This document shows positions 24,154-33,209 of a stretch of 64,000 nt of DNA, piece after piece (the first letter of the stretch is position 1; each line of letters begins with the position of its first letter). The notes under the pieces were generated by a model. That model was not told the origin of the DNA, searched no databases, and saw only the letters and a list, made by a program, of their open reading frames with translations. Location of the stretch: the NCBI GenBank assembly GCA_038531315.1, contig JBCBBT010000005.1, forward strand, positions 1 to 64,000, read 5' to 3'. The stretch comes from JAJFFW01 sp038531315 (lineage in GTDB: Bacteria; Pseudomonadota; Alphaproteobacteria; Caulobacterales; Parvularculaceae). A program made the translations under genes and the position numbers.

Positions 24154-25578
24154 ATGTCGCCGACGCCGCAAAAAGATGACACCGCGCCGCTCCGCTACGC
24201 CGACGTTTTGCGCCTTGCCTGGCCCGCGTCAGTCGCCGCTTCGGTGACGCCGCTGCTCGGCGTCGTTGACGTCTGGGCGCTCTCTCAGTCGGCGCGGCCG
24301 CTCGATGTCGCCGCTGTCGGGCTCGGATCGGTCATTTTTTCGCTCGCCTATTGGACCTTCGGTTTTATTCGCATGAGCGTCGCCGGCCTCACCGCACAGG
24401 CGTCCGGCGCCGGCGACAGACGCGAAGAACGCGCCGGCTTGTTACGCGGCGCCCTGATCGGAGCCGTCATCGGATTCCTGCTTGTTATTCTGCAAGGGCC
24501 GGTCGGTTTGGGCTCGTTTCACGCCCTTGCAATAGGGTCCGACGCAACGGCGGAAACGTTTTCGAACGCGCACGCCTATTACGCCTATCGGATCTGGGGC
24601 GCGCCTTTCGCATTGGCGACTTACGCCCTGCTGGGCTGGCTCACGGCAAAAGGGCGCACCGACTTTTTGATGGCGACGAGCCTCGCCATGACGGTCTTAA
24701 ACGGGCTTTTGGATTACTGGTTTGTCACCGGCTTGAACATGGGCGCAGCTGGTGTAGCGGCAGGAACGTTAATCGCGGAAATCGCCGGCTTTGTGTTTGC
24801 CGCGCTGTTTATCCTCTCGATGTTGAAGCGCGAAGGCGGCCTCGCAGCCCATTGGCGCACACTAGATCTTTTTGAAGTCGCCGCCATGCGCCGTACATTA
24901 TCTGTTAACCGCGATATTTTTATTCGTACACTGCTGCTTGCATTCTCGTTTGCATGGTTTGTCCAGCGCGGCGGCGCCTTCGGCGACGCGACCTTGGCGG
25001 GCAACCAAATCTTGCTTCAGCTTTTTTTGTTCACCGGTCTTGCTCTTGACGGAACGGCGATTGCTGCCGAGACCCTTGTTGGCAGGGCGATTGGCGATCG
25101 GGACCGCACGCGCGGCAAAGCGCGTCTGCAAGCGGCAATCCGCAAAACCTTTATCCCGGCTCTGATCGCGGCGGGCGTCTTCATGGCTTTCTACGCGACA
25201 TTTGGGTCTGCGATTATTGATTTGCTGACGGCTCCCGGTCCCGTGCGCAGCGCGGCGAAGGACTATCTTTTCTGGATTGTGATCAGCCCTGCGATCGTCG
25301 TGGCCGGCTTTCAGCTCGACGGCATTTTCATCGGCGCCACAAAAGCCCGCCATATGCGCGACAGCATGATCATGAGCGTGCTGATTTTTATCCCTCTTTC
25401 CCTGCCGCTCGCGACTCGTTTCGGCAATCACGGTCTCTGGTTCGCGTTTTCAGTTTATTTCATTATCAGGGCGGCGACGCTCGGCTGGTATCTCTATCGC
25501 GGGGCCATCGCTGACACCTTTGCGCACGACGCGTCCGATCAGAGCGCCGCGCCCGTCGCGTCGGCTATTGATGAATAA
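24154..25578 (+). CDS. MATE family multidrug/Na+-driven efflux transporter (DinF-like)
   Basis: This 474-residue inner-membrane transporter has about twelve hydrophobic segments in two MatE halves. The N-terminal half begins VLRLAWPASVAASVTPLLGVVDVW, a typical MATE first helix, and the mid-protein VTGLNMGAAGVAAGTL matches the family. The GLALDGTAIAAETLVGRAIGD segment is characteristic of DinF-type members, which export drugs or organic cations. The substrate is unknown. Its last 40 bp overlap the end of the convergent pyrD gene. Confidence 0.92.
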   Translation: MSPTPQKDDTAPLRYADVLRLAWPASVAASVTPLLGVVDVWALSQSARPLDVAAVGLGSVIFSLAYWTFGFIRMSVAGLTAQASGAGDRREERAGLLRGALIGAVIGFLLVILQGPVGLGSFHALAIGSDATAETFSNAHAYYAYRIWGAPFALATYALLGWLTAKGRTDFLMATSLAMTVLNGLLDYWFVTGLNMGAAGVAAGTLIAEIAGFVFAALFILSMLKREGGLAAHWRTLDLFEVAAMRRTLSVNRDIFIRTLLLAFSFAWFVQRGGAFGDATLAGNQILLQLFLFTGLALDGTAIAAETLVGRAIGDRDRTRGKARLQAAIRKTFIPALIAAGVFMAFYATFGSAIIDLLTAPGPVRSAAKDYLFWIVISPAIVVAGFQLDGIFIGATKARHMRDSMIMSVLIFIPLSLPLATRFGNHGLWFAFSVYFIIRAATLGWYLYRGAIADTFAHDASDQSAAPVASAIDE

Positions 25579-26618
25579 CCGTCGCTTGCGCTCATCGCGA
25601 TCAGGTCTTTCAGGATCGCCGTGATCAGGCCCGGCCCTTCGTAGACGAGCCCGGTGTAAAGTTGCACCAGCGAGGCGCCCCGGAGAATTTTCTCATAGGC
25701 CTGACGCCCGGACGCAACGCCGCCGACGCCAATCAGTGGCACGGAACCAGAAAACTCGCGGGCAAATTCCGCGAGCAACCGGGTCGACATTTCAAACAGC
25801 GGCGCGCCGGACAGACCGCCCGCCTCACCCGCCGCTGCGCCCGTAAGGTTCGCGCGCGTGATCGTTGTGTTGGAGACGATAAGCCCGTCCACGCCGCTTT
25901 TGCGGACGCATTCGGCAATATCGGCTTTGTCGGTATCGGTCAGATCGGGCGCAATTTTCAGAAAAACCGGGGCCGGTGCTGATAGGCCAGCTTTGGCGGT
26001 CATGACCCGCATCAGCAGCGTCATCAGCGCATCGCGCCCCTGAAGCGCGCGCAGTCCAGGGGTATTTGGCGAGGAAATATTCACCGTGAAGAAATCAACA
26101 AGACCGTCGAACGCCTGCAGCCCGTCGACGTAATCGGCGATGCGATCGGCGCTGTTTTTGTTGGCCCCAAGATTGAGCCCAACGACGCCAAGACGGGCTG
26201 CGCGCCGCCGTGATCGCGCAAGACGGCGCGCGATGCGCTCGGCGCCGTCATTATTAAACCCATAGCGATTAATGATCGCGCGATCTTCCCGCAGGCGAAA
26301 AACGCGCGGGGCCGCATTACCGGCTTGCGGGCGCGGGGTCACGGCCCCGGCCTCAACAAAGCCAAACCCGGCGCGCAACATGGGCGCAACGACCTCGCCA
26401 TTTTTGTCAAAGCCGGCGGCAAGGCCCAGGGGATTGGCGAATGGCAAGCCGGCGACGTTGACTGCAAGAGTTGCAGCCTTCTTGATGCGTAACGGCGCAA
26501 CGGGGCCAAATCCGGAGGCCATTGCTCGGACAGTCATCCGGTGCGCCCGTTCAGGATCGAGCGAGGACAAGAAACGCGCGCCCGCATCGGCCAACTTGAT
26601 GGGCGCACCGACGGTCAC
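25539..26618 (-). CDS. pyrD: Dihydroorotate dehydrogenase (quinone), class 2
   Basis: This 359-residue FMN enzyme oxidises dihydroorotate to orotate in pyrimidine synthesis and passes electrons to membrane quinone. Motifs are GFGFVEAGAVTPRPQAGN, NRYGFNNDGAERI, and FFTVNISSPNTPGLRALQ with the catalytic Ser typical of class 2. IGVGGVASGRQAYEKI and ASLVQLYTGLVYEGP also match. The N-terminal helical extension that binds quinone is present. It overlaps the DUF952 gene by 4 bp (ATGA), and its 3' end overlaps the convergent MATE gene by 40 bp. Confidence 0.96.
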   Translation of the reverse strand: MTVGAPIKLADAGARFLSSLDPERAHRMTVRAMASGFGPVAPLRIKKAATLAVNVAGLPFANPLGLAAGFDKNGEVVAPMLRAGFGFVEAGAVTPRPQAGNAAPRVFRLREDRAIINRYGFNNDGAERIARRLARSRRRAARLGVVGLNLGANKNSADRIADYVDGLQAFDGLVDFFTVNISSPNTPGLRALQGRDALMTLLMRVMTAKAGLSAPAPVFLKIAPDLTDTDKADIAECVRKSGVDGLIVSNTTITRANLTGAAAGEAGGLSGAPLFEMSTRLLAEFAREFSGSVPLIGVGGVASGRQAYEKILRGASLVQLYTGLVYEGPGLITAILKDLIAMSASDGYSSIADATGAAL

Positions 26619-26980
26619 GAGACTTCGTCGCCCAGAACGAACCCGCCAGAGGCGTCAACATTCAATAACAATGCGCGCGTCACCGCCGCCGTCGGCAGGG
26701 GACCATAAAGGTGGGGAAACAAGGCGCCGCCGCGCTCGGCGACCGGTTCAAACTTTAGATCATTCATAATAACCGCACACGGAATTTCTATGGCCAGCAT
26801 ATCGCTTCGGCCCGCGAAATATTTCTGTGCTGTCTCGAACATCTGTTCAAGCGTTGAGAGATGCAAAAATCCATCACGACGATCAAGCGCCCCATAGGAA
26901 ACAGCGCCGTCACGCGCCGCTTTTTCCCACTCATCGCGCGTCATCAGGCGATAAACTTCACCGGGCGTCGTCATGGTCAT
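26615..26980 (-). CDS. DUF952 family protein
   Basis: This 121-residue small cytoplasmic protein matches DUF952: VYRLMTRDEWEKAARDG, GFLHLSTLEQMFETAQKYF, and FPHLYGPLPTAAVTRA are the expected blocks. The function is unknown; the fold is related to ADP-ribosyltransferase-like small proteins. It overlaps both neighbours by 4 bp (the TPR gene upstream and pyrD downstream), so all three are one operon. DUF952 next to pyrD is a common alphaproteobacterial arrangement. Confidence 0.88.
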   Translation of the reverse strand: MTMTTPGEVYRLMTRDEWEKAARDGAVSYGALDRRDGFLHLSTLEQMFETAQKYFAGRSDMLAIEIPCAVIMNDLKFEPVAERGGALFPHLYGPLPTAAVTRALLLNVDASGGFVLGDEVS

Positions 26981-27816
26981 CTTTGGGCTTTGATAAAGTC
27001 GCGCTCGCTTTGCGCCCCCGCCTCGACCGCGGATTGCAACGCACGGGCGCGATCTTGAATACGCTGCTCAAACATCGATGTAGGCGCCTTTGCAACGGCG
27101 TCGGCGAGCGCTTTCAGCGCCGCCGCGCGCCATTCCTCGCGCCGGCTGGCCAAAACGCGCAAGGCGCCTTCGTAAGCGACGGCGACGTTTTCCGGCGCCA
27201 GCGTGCGCGCCTTCAAAAATTCCTGATACCCTTTTTCGGGTTTCGCGCCATAGAGCATGCCGCCGCCGCGCCGGTAGACCTCGAGATTCCAGGCGGCCGA
27301 CGTCGACAACGCCCAGGGGTTTTCCGGATCCAGCCATAACGCGTGGTCGACATGATCGCGAGCGCGCGCCGGCAGGTTATTAAAGAACGTAGAGGCCGGG
27401 GCGCTGACGGCGCCGCGCAGGGCGATCGCAATCGCGGCCTGCAGATGCGCTTCAACATGCGCGCTATCGAGCGTCAGGGCCTTTTCAGCGTAGTCCTGCG
27501 CTTTTTGGGCGGCGCCGCGGGCTTCGCGCCGGTCCGGTTCGAAATAGGCGACCGCATTAAGCGCGCGTGCGGCAAGCGCGTAGGTATCAGGATTTTCAAC
27601 GATATCGGCCCGCGCGACCACATCCGCATAAGCCCCGTCGGCGTAGGCCTTAAGGGCGGCTTCATCGGCGGCAAAAACGTTGGTGGGCAGCACTGCGGGC
27701 GTCGCCGCTACGATGGTCCACAGGGCGCCAAACTGCCTGAACAGGAAAGAAAAAATGCCCGCCACACTTTCATTATGACGCCCGCGCGTCGTTATTGCCG
27801 CCAATACCGCCTCCAT
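26977..27816 (-). CDS. TPR-like periplasmic protein
   Basis: This protein of about 279 residues has an N-terminal hydrophobic stretch (FRQFGALWTIVAATPAVLPT) ending before ADEAALKAY, consistent with a signal sequence or anchor. The rest is helical with TPR-like periodicity (YADGAYADVVARA, YAEKALTLDSAHVEAHLQAA, HALWLDPENPWAL). Its function is unknown. The start is uncertain: I choose the ATG at 27816. A longer frame to 27921 would enter the divergent MFS promoter. It is the first gene of the TPR–DUF952–pyrD operon. Confidence 0.75.
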   Translation of the reverse strand: MEAVLAAITTRGRHNESVAGIFSFLFRQFGALWTIVAATPAVLPTNVFAADEAALKAYADGAYADVVARADIVENPDTYALAARALNAVAYFEPDRREARGAAQKAQDYAEKALTLDSAHVEAHLQAAIAIALRGAVSAPASTFFNNLPARARDHVDHALWLDPENPWALSTSAAWNLEVYRRGGGMLYGAKPEKGYQEFLKARTLAPENVAVAYEGALRVLASRREEWRAAALKALADAVAKAPTSMFEQRIQDRARALQSAVEAGAQSERDFIKAQR

Positions 27817-27964
27817 TTGCTTGATCTTGCGCGCCGTAACTGTCAGCTGAAGCTGCGCGTCAAATGTCGTCGGTCTTGGCGTCGCAGCCAAGGCGCCTTT
27901 GCGTGAGCAGCGGCGCGCCATTCACAAAATACGCACTCATTGCGCACGAAAAGCAAGCATAAAG

Positions 27965-29212
27965 ATGATTGCAGTCCCGCCCCCTCCTTCCGCTCAAAAG
28001 CCGGCCTCGAAAGCCCTCTCATTTTATGAGCTGGTCGCCTTTACAGCGGCGGTCATGGCGCTGAACGCGCTCGCCATCGATATGATGTTGCCGGCGCTTG
28101 GCATTATCGGCGACGAGCTGGGCGCAGCACGCGATAATGACCGCCAGCTGGTTGTGGTGGTCTATATTCTTGGCAATGGCGTCGCGCAGCTGTTTTTCGG
28201 GCCGATCGTCGATCGGTTTGGCCGTCGAAATGTCTTGCTGTGGTCTCTGGCGGGGTATGTCGCCGCTTCAGCGCTTTCCATCTTTGCGTCCAGCTTTGCC
28301 TTGCTGCTGGCGGCCCGCGCCATACAAGGGATCGCCACCGCGGCGACGCGCGTTGCTGTGATTGCGAGCGTGCGCGATCAGGTCTCCGGGCGGCGTATGG
28401 CCGAGGTTATGTCGCTGGCGATCACGATTTTTATGGCCGCGCCAATTCTGGCGCCAAGCTTTGGCCAACTGATTATGTTCGCAGCGCCCTGGCGCGGCAT
28501 ATTCGTGGCGCTTTTTATGTATGGCTGCATTGTCGGTGTCTGGGCCTGGATGCGGCTTCCGGAAACGCTGCCGACGGAAAAGCGCATGACGCTGAATATC
28601 GGCCGGATCGCCGGCGCCTATGGAGAATTCATGAAGAACCGTGTCGCCGCCGGCTATACGCTGGTGTCGGCGCTCGGTTTCGGGGCGCTTTTTGGATTCA
28701 TCAGCTCTTCAGAACAGATTTTTCTGGAAACCTTTTCAATCGGCGCGTGGTTTCCGCTTGCATTCGCCGGCGTCGCCGCCTCGCTGGGCGCTGCAACGCT
28801 TTCAAATGCGCGCCTTGTCGGGCGTTTCGGCATGCGACGCCTCACCCATACGGCGTTGGTCATATTCGTGATTGTCAACGTCATGCATTTGATGATCGCC
28901 GGGGTTTCTGGTGAGAACCTACCGGTTTTCATGGCCTTTACCTGCATTTCGTTTTTCATGCTGGGCCTGATCGGTCCCAATTGTTCGGCGCTCGCGATGG
29001 AGCCAATGGGACATATCGCCGGCGCCGCCGCAGCGGCCAACGGTTTTGCCGGAACAACGCTCGCCGGCTTTCTCGGCGCCATTATCGGACGCTATTACGA
29101 CGGCACTACCATGCCGATTATCACAGGATTTGCGGTCCTTGGGGGGCTTGCCTTGCTGGTCGCCCTGGCGATTGAAAACGGCCGTCTTTTTGAGAGCGGT
29201 CAGACCAGCTAA
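27965..29212 (+). CDS. Bcr/CflA-type MFS drug exporter
   Basis: This 415-residue major facilitator protein has twelve hydrophobic segments. After FYELVAFTAAVMALNALAID comes the Bcr/CflA signature MMLPALGIIGDELG. The loop motif GPIVDRFGRRNVLL corresponds to MFS motif A. The family extrudes drugs such as bicyclomycin or chloramphenicol, and also dipeptides or cysteine. I choose the ATG at 27965, which gives a short cytoplasmic N-terminus; upstream codons to 27899 overlap the divergent gene's leader. rimM follows 27 bp later. Confidence 0.9.
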   Translation: MIAVPPPPSAQKPASKALSFYELVAFTAAVMALNALAIDMMLPALGIIGDELGAARDNDRQLVVVVYILGNGVAQLFFGPIVDRFGRRNVLLWSLAGYVAASALSIFASSFALLLAARAIQGIATAATRVAVIASVRDQVSGRRMAEVMSLAITIFMAAPILAPSFGQLIMFAAPWRGIFVALFMYGCIVGVWAWMRLPETLPTEKRMTLNIGRIAGAYGEFMKNRVAAGYTLVSALGFGALFGFISSSEQIFLETFSIGAWFPLAFAGVAASLGAATLSNARLVGRFGMRRLTHTALVIFVIVNVMHLMIAGVSGENLPVFMAFTCISFFMLGLIGPNCSALAMEPMGHIAGAAAAANGFAGTTLAGFLGAIIGRYYDGTTMPIITGFAVLGGLALLVALAIENGRLFESGQTS

Positions 29213-29239
29213 AATCTGCGCCGTATCCGGAATTTCAGT

Positions 29240-29839
29240 ATGGCTAACAAAAAGCAAATATCGGGCGACAATCGCAAAATCTGCCTCGGAGTTTTTGTCG
29301 GGGCGCACGGCGTCCAGGGGCTTGCGAAGATCAAAACCTTTACCGGCGATCCCGGCGCGATCGCCGCCTACGGCCCGGTTGCGACCGCTGACGGCGCCCG
29401 CCGTTTCACCCTCAGCGTGCGGCAAATCCTTAAAAACGGTGTCGTTCTGGTCTCCGCGCCAGAGATCGAAAGCCGTGAAGATGCACTGGCGCTTTCGAAA
29501 ACGAAACTATTTGTCGACCGCGATGCGCTGCCTGCGCCGGACGACGCAGACGAATTCTATCTGGAGGACCTCGTGGGCCTCAGCGTCGAGGAGGAAAATG
29601 GCGAAAACGCTGGCGAGATCGCCGCAGTGCATAATTTCGGCGCCGGCGACTTGCTGGAGGTCGCGCATATCCCGAACGTCGCCGGATCGCGGCTCGTCCC
29701 CTTCACGAGGCAAGCCATACCGACTGTCGACATCCCCGCGGGAAAGGTTGTGGTGGCTGAGGCATTTTCGCCGCAGCGTCCGGAAAATGATGGACCTGAG
29801 CCGGCCGACGGGGCCGCGCGCGCGCGCCAGCGACCCTGA
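29240..29839 (+). CDS. rimM: Ribosome maturation factor RimM
   Basis: This 199-residue 16S rRNA processing factor for the 30S head has an N-terminal RimM domain (CLGVFVGAHGVQGLAKIKTF). A C-terminal PRC barrel follows (DEFYLEDLVGLSVEEENGE, VPFTRQAIPTVDIPAGKVVV). It normally sits in the order rpsP–rimM–trmD–rplS. Here rpsP is absent upstream, an MFS gene precedes it, and a protease gene separates it from trmD. Confidence 0.95.
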   Translation: MANKKQISGDNRKICLGVFVGAHGVQGLAKIKTFTGDPGAIAAYGPVATADGARRFTLSVRQILKNGVVLVSAPEIESREDALALSKTKLFVDRDALPAPDDADEFYLEDLVGLSVEEENGENAGEIAAVHNFGAGDLLEVAHIPNVAGSRLVPFTRQAIPTVDIPAGKVVVAEAFSPQRPENDGPEPADGAARARQRP

Positions 29840-30032
29840 CCGCCTAGCGCGCACGGTTTTTGCTGCGTAGGATTGTTAAGGTCTTGTTAGGGATTGAAGC
29901 GGTTTGGGCGCGACGCAGGCGGGTATGGCCACAAGGGCATATCTTTTCGGCGGTATGGCCTGGCGATCTTGTGAGTTATCAGCTCGTTAAATGAGCAATA
30001 CGAGGGGCTTAAAGGATGCAGGGGGCAAAGGG

Positions 30033-31838
30033 GTGACGGAAAGGCTCTTACTGATAGGCGCTGTCGGCGTATTGGCGCTGGGCCTGGCGTTTAGTGAATT
30101 TGCGCGCCTTGGCGGAGAACGCTCGGCGCGCGCGCGCGCTGTTGCGATTGAAGCAGAATTGGCGGAGACGCGAAGCGACGCCAAGGCGGCGCTCGCGGCG
30201 GTCATACAGCCGGCCACCATCGATCAGGCGAACCAGTCCGTCTATCTAGTCCTGGTCAATGGCAATCCGAACGGCACCGCGTTTGTGGTCAATCGCGAAA
30301 CTGGCGTTCTCGGGACCGTCGCGCATGTTGTCGCCTCGCTGCCCTTTACCGATAAAGACGCCCGCATTGAGGTCCTGAACCAGTATTCGGGTGTTCGCTT
30401 GCCCGTTAAGACGGCGCGCGTGCATGCGGGGTATGGCTCCTTTACGAAGGCCGTGGAAGCCTATCAGCCGTTCCGGCGGAACGCCGATCTTGTCAGCCCC
30501 AAAGTTGTGGCGGTGGAAGAAACGCCTTTTGACGTCGGCGTGCTGATTGTTAACCCGCTCGATCCGGACACCGGCGAAAACCTGCTGGCCCCCGACCTGC
30601 CCATTGCCTCAGAAGAAAAACTGAAGGCGCTAAAGCCCGGCGATCCGATCGCCGTCATTGGGTTTCCATCCGACCGGGTTGGCATTGGCCAGATCGGCGA
30701 TATCGCCGACAGCCGCGCCGAACGCGGCGTGATTTCGGCGCTGATTGCACCAGTCGATAACGCCGCCAAACCGCGGGACCCGGAAATCGCCAATTTGATC
30801 GTCCACCGCATGTCAACGGCGGGCGGCAACAGCGGCAGCCCCGTATTGAACGGCGACGGCGAAGTGATTGGCTTGCATAGCCACGGCATTTCAACGCCCG
30901 ATTCCAACGGAGACAGCGTCGCGCAGCGCGCTGACGTCCTGATCGACATTTTAACGCCTTTGCGTGAAGAGGTGCGCCTCGCGGCGCTGTTCAGACCCGC
31001 CTGGCAGGAACGCCTGGAATACTGGATAAAAGCCCGGGACCTTTTGCCATGGTCGCTCTATGAGTCTGCGGCCAATGGCGACGCCAAGGAAAAGCGCCGC
31101 GTTGAAGACATTGATTTTGACGCAAAACCGCCATTCGAGCTGAGAATGACAGACGCCAAGTTCTCGGAGCGCATGCGCCGCTACGTTGCGAGCGCCGGCG
31201 ATCTCGCCCGCCCGTCCGCGATCGGCCAATCGGAAAATAACGCCATCGGCGCTGTCAATCAGCCCGCATTCGTCATCGGTGAGCGCGGCGAGTACTATGA
31301 AGCTGTCCTGCCGATTAATCCGGAACGGGAAAACCTTATTTTCGCTTTTGATTATGCGGTCGGCAACGGTCTCGGCTTTTGCCCGCTAACCACCTACTGG
31401 CGAACGCTGGGCGGCGATCAGCTGAAAGTGCTGCGCAATCGCGGTGCGACGCGCCTGCACCTGCCGGCGGCCGAAACGGAAGCAAAAGGCGTTCAGATTG
31501 TAATCAAGCGCGCGTCAGGCTGTGACCGGGCCAGCCGCGACTTCATATTTGGCGCCATGGACTGGCCGCCAGAGGAAGAACCTTCCGTGAACGAGGCTGT
31601 CGCTGACACCCACGGGGCGGCCCGGATCGTTCTTGCCGCGGGCGACCAAGTCGCCAATTCCATCGATGCTGCGGGCCTTGCCGTGCGCACGTTCGTCGAT
31701 TGCCGTGTGCTTGGAACCGGGCCGCGCGCACGCTGCGAGGAGCCTGAGGCGCTGGCGGTAAGCACAGTTCACGCCGATACTATTTCGGCGCCGGAATTAC
31801 TTTTATCGAACGATTTGGCGTCTGGCGACCGCCCTTGA
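30033..31838 (+). CDS. Membrane-anchored trypsin-like (S1) serine protease
   Basis: This protein of about 601 residues has an N-terminal hydrophobic segment (LLLIGAVGVLALGLAF) and a short coiled-coil-like stretch (EAELAETRSDAKAALAA). A chymotrypsin-fold protease domain follows, with the triad His98 (GTVAHVV), Asp167 (PFDVGVL) and Ser267 (AGGNSGSPVL). Residues about 340-600 form an unassigned C-terminal region with four cysteines. I choose GTG at 30033 because AGGGGG lies seven bases upstream. An ATG at 29991 has no ribosome site and would add 14 residues. No PDZ domain is evident. It is inserted between rimM and trmD. Confidence 0.87.
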   Translation: MTERLLLIGAVGVLALGLAFSEFARLGGERSARARAVAIEAELAETRSDAKAALAAVIQPATIDQANQSVYLVLVNGNPNGTAFVVNRETGVLGTVAHVVASLPFTDKDARIEVLNQYSGVRLPVKTARVHAGYGSFTKAVEAYQPFRRNADLVSPKVVAVEETPFDVGVLIVNPLDPDTGENLLAPDLPIASEEKLKALKPGDPIAVIGFPSDRVGIGQIGDIADSRAERGVISALIAPVDNAAKPRDPEIANLIVHRMSTAGGNSGSPVLNGDGEVIGLHSHGISTPDSNGDSVAQRADVLIDILTPLREEVRLAALFRPAWQERLEYWIKARDLLPWSLYESAANGDAKEKRRVEDIDFDAKPPFELRMTDAKFSERMRRYVASAGDLARPSAIGQSENNAIGAVNQPAFVIGERGEYYEAVLPINPERENLIFAFDYAVGNGLGFCPLTTYWRTLGGDQLKVLRNRGATRLHLPAAETEAKGVQIVIKRASGCDRASRDFIFGAMDWPPEEEPSVNEAVADTHGAARIVLAAGDQVANSIDAAGLAVRTFVDCRVLGTGPRARCEEPEALAVSTVHADTISAPELLLSNDLASGDRP

Positions 31839-31911
31839 GGGCGCAGTATTAGGACGTTCTCAGCGGTTCACGGTTGCGCCGGCGCATTTCTTCGTGGCAA
31901 GCCCTCGGACC

Positions 31912-32682
31912 ATGTGGCGCGCTACCGTTTTGACGTTGTTCCCGGACATCTTCCCGGGCCCGCTCGACGCTTCCATTCTTGGGCGCGCGCGCGCCGAGGA
32001 GCGCTGGTCGCTGGATACGATTGATATCCGGACGTTTTCAGATAACGCCTATGGTTCCATTGATGCGCCGCCCTATGGGGGCGGCGCCGGTCTTGTCATG
32101 CGCGTTGACATTTTGGCGGCCGCCATCGACCGCGCGCGATCGGACCCGTCCCGAAACGACCGGCCTGTCATCTGCCTTTCGCCCCGCGGGGCGCCTCTGA
32201 AACAGGCCCGCGTCCGCCGCCTCGCCGACGGGCCCGGCCTCATTGCAATATGCGGGCGCTTTGAAGGGATCGATGAGCGCATTTTCGCCGCCCGAAATGT
32301 TGAGGAAGTCTCGATTGGCGATTTTGTGCTCGCCGGCGGAGAAATCGCGGCGATGGCCATGATCGAGGCTTGCGTCAGGCTGGTCCCCGGCGTATTAGGC
32401 TCCGCTCAATCACTGAGCGAAGAGAGCTTTTCGCTGAGGAATGACGCGCGCGACGGCGCCATTGCTGAGGACCGGCCCCTGCTGGAATACCCGCAATACG
32501 CCAAGCCGCGCGATTTTGAGGGACATACTGTCCCGTCGGTCTTGCTTTCAGGCGATCATAAGAAGATCGCTGACTGGCGGCGACATAAAGCGGAAGAAAT
32601 AACCCGCGCGCGACGACCGGACCTCCTCAGCGAGGCGCCCGGTCCTATCCGGCGGCACAAGGACAAGGATAGCGAGCGATGA
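31912..32682 (+). CDS. trmD: tRNA (guanine-37-N1)-methyltransferase
   Basis: This 256-residue SPOUT methyltransferase adds m1G37 to tRNAs, preventing +1 frameshifts. The start MWRATVLTLFPDIFPGPL is typical. The trefoil-knot SAM site (ICGRFEGIDERI, EVSIGDFVLAGGE) and LEYPQYAKPRDFEGHTVPSVLLSG are all present. I choose the ATG at 31912; GTG at 31894 would add six residues. The stop overlaps the rplS ATG as ATGA. Confidence 0.96.
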   Translation: MWRATVLTLFPDIFPGPLDASILGRARAEERWSLDTIDIRTFSDNAYGSIDAPPYGGGAGLVMRVDILAAAIDRARSDPSRNDRPVICLSPRGAPLKQARVRRLADGPGLIAICGRFEGIDERIFAARNVEEVSIGDFVLAGGEIAAMAMIEACVRLVPGVLGSAQSLSEESFSLRNDARDGAIAEDRPLLEYPQYAKPRDFEGHTVPSVLLSGDHKKIADWRRHKAEEITRARRPDLLSEAPGPIRRHKDKDSER

Positions 32683-33068
32683 ATATTATTGAGCAGCTCG
32701 AAAAAGAGCACATTGAAGAATTAGGCAAGGACGTGCCTGAGTTCGCACCGGGCGATACGGTGCGCGTCAACGTGAAAGTTCGCGAAGGCCAGCGCGAACG
32801 CCTGCAGGCTTTTGAGGGCGTTTGCATCGCGCGCTCTGGCGGCGGTCTCCACGAGTCCTTCACCGTGCGGAAAATCTCTTTTGGCGAAGGCGTTGAACGC
32901 GTTTTCCCGATTTATTCTCCGCTCGTCGATTCGATTAATGTTGTCCGCCGGGGCAAGGTGCGCCGCGCCAAACTTTATTATCTGCGTGAACGCCGCGGCA
33001 AGTCCGCCCGGATCGCCGAAAAAGTCGACCGCAGAGCCGGCGCGAAAAAAGACAAAAAATCGAGCTAA
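32679..33068 (+). CDS. rplS: 50S ribosomal protein L19
   Basis: This 129-residue ribosomal protein sits at the 30S–50S interface. It shows the standard blocks FAPGDTVRVNVKVREGQRERLQ, FEGVCIARSGGGLHESFTVR, SFGEGVERVFPIYSPLVDSI and KLYYLRERRGKSARI. The basic C-terminal tail is usual for alphaproteobacteria. It is translationally coupled to trmD by a 4-bp overlap. Confidence 0.97.
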   Translation: MNIIEQLEKEHIEELGKDVPEFAPGDTVRVNVKVREGQRERLQAFEGVCIARSGGGLHESFTVRKISFGEGVERVFPIYSPLVDSINVVRRGKVRRAKLYYLRERRGKSARIAEKVDRRAGAKKDKKSS

Positions 33069-33084
33069 CCGGCGCACGCTCGAC

Positions 33085-33109
33085 AGCGGGCGAAACGCCG
33101 CTCCATTTT
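33085..33109 (+). terminator. Weak terminator candidate after rplS
   Basis: AGCGG (33085-33089) and CCGCT (33098-33102) form a short stem with an 8-base loop, followed by a brief T run (CCATTTT). It lies 16 bases after the rplS stop. The stem is short, so termination may be partial. Confidence 0.3.
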
Positions 33110-33209
33110 ACGCAGACCATGGGTTTTGTTGACCGGCGTGCGGTTTGGCGCATACCGGGCCAACTGGTACTGTACCGCCTCCCTGAGGTTTTTGCGATGG
33201 AGGATTACA

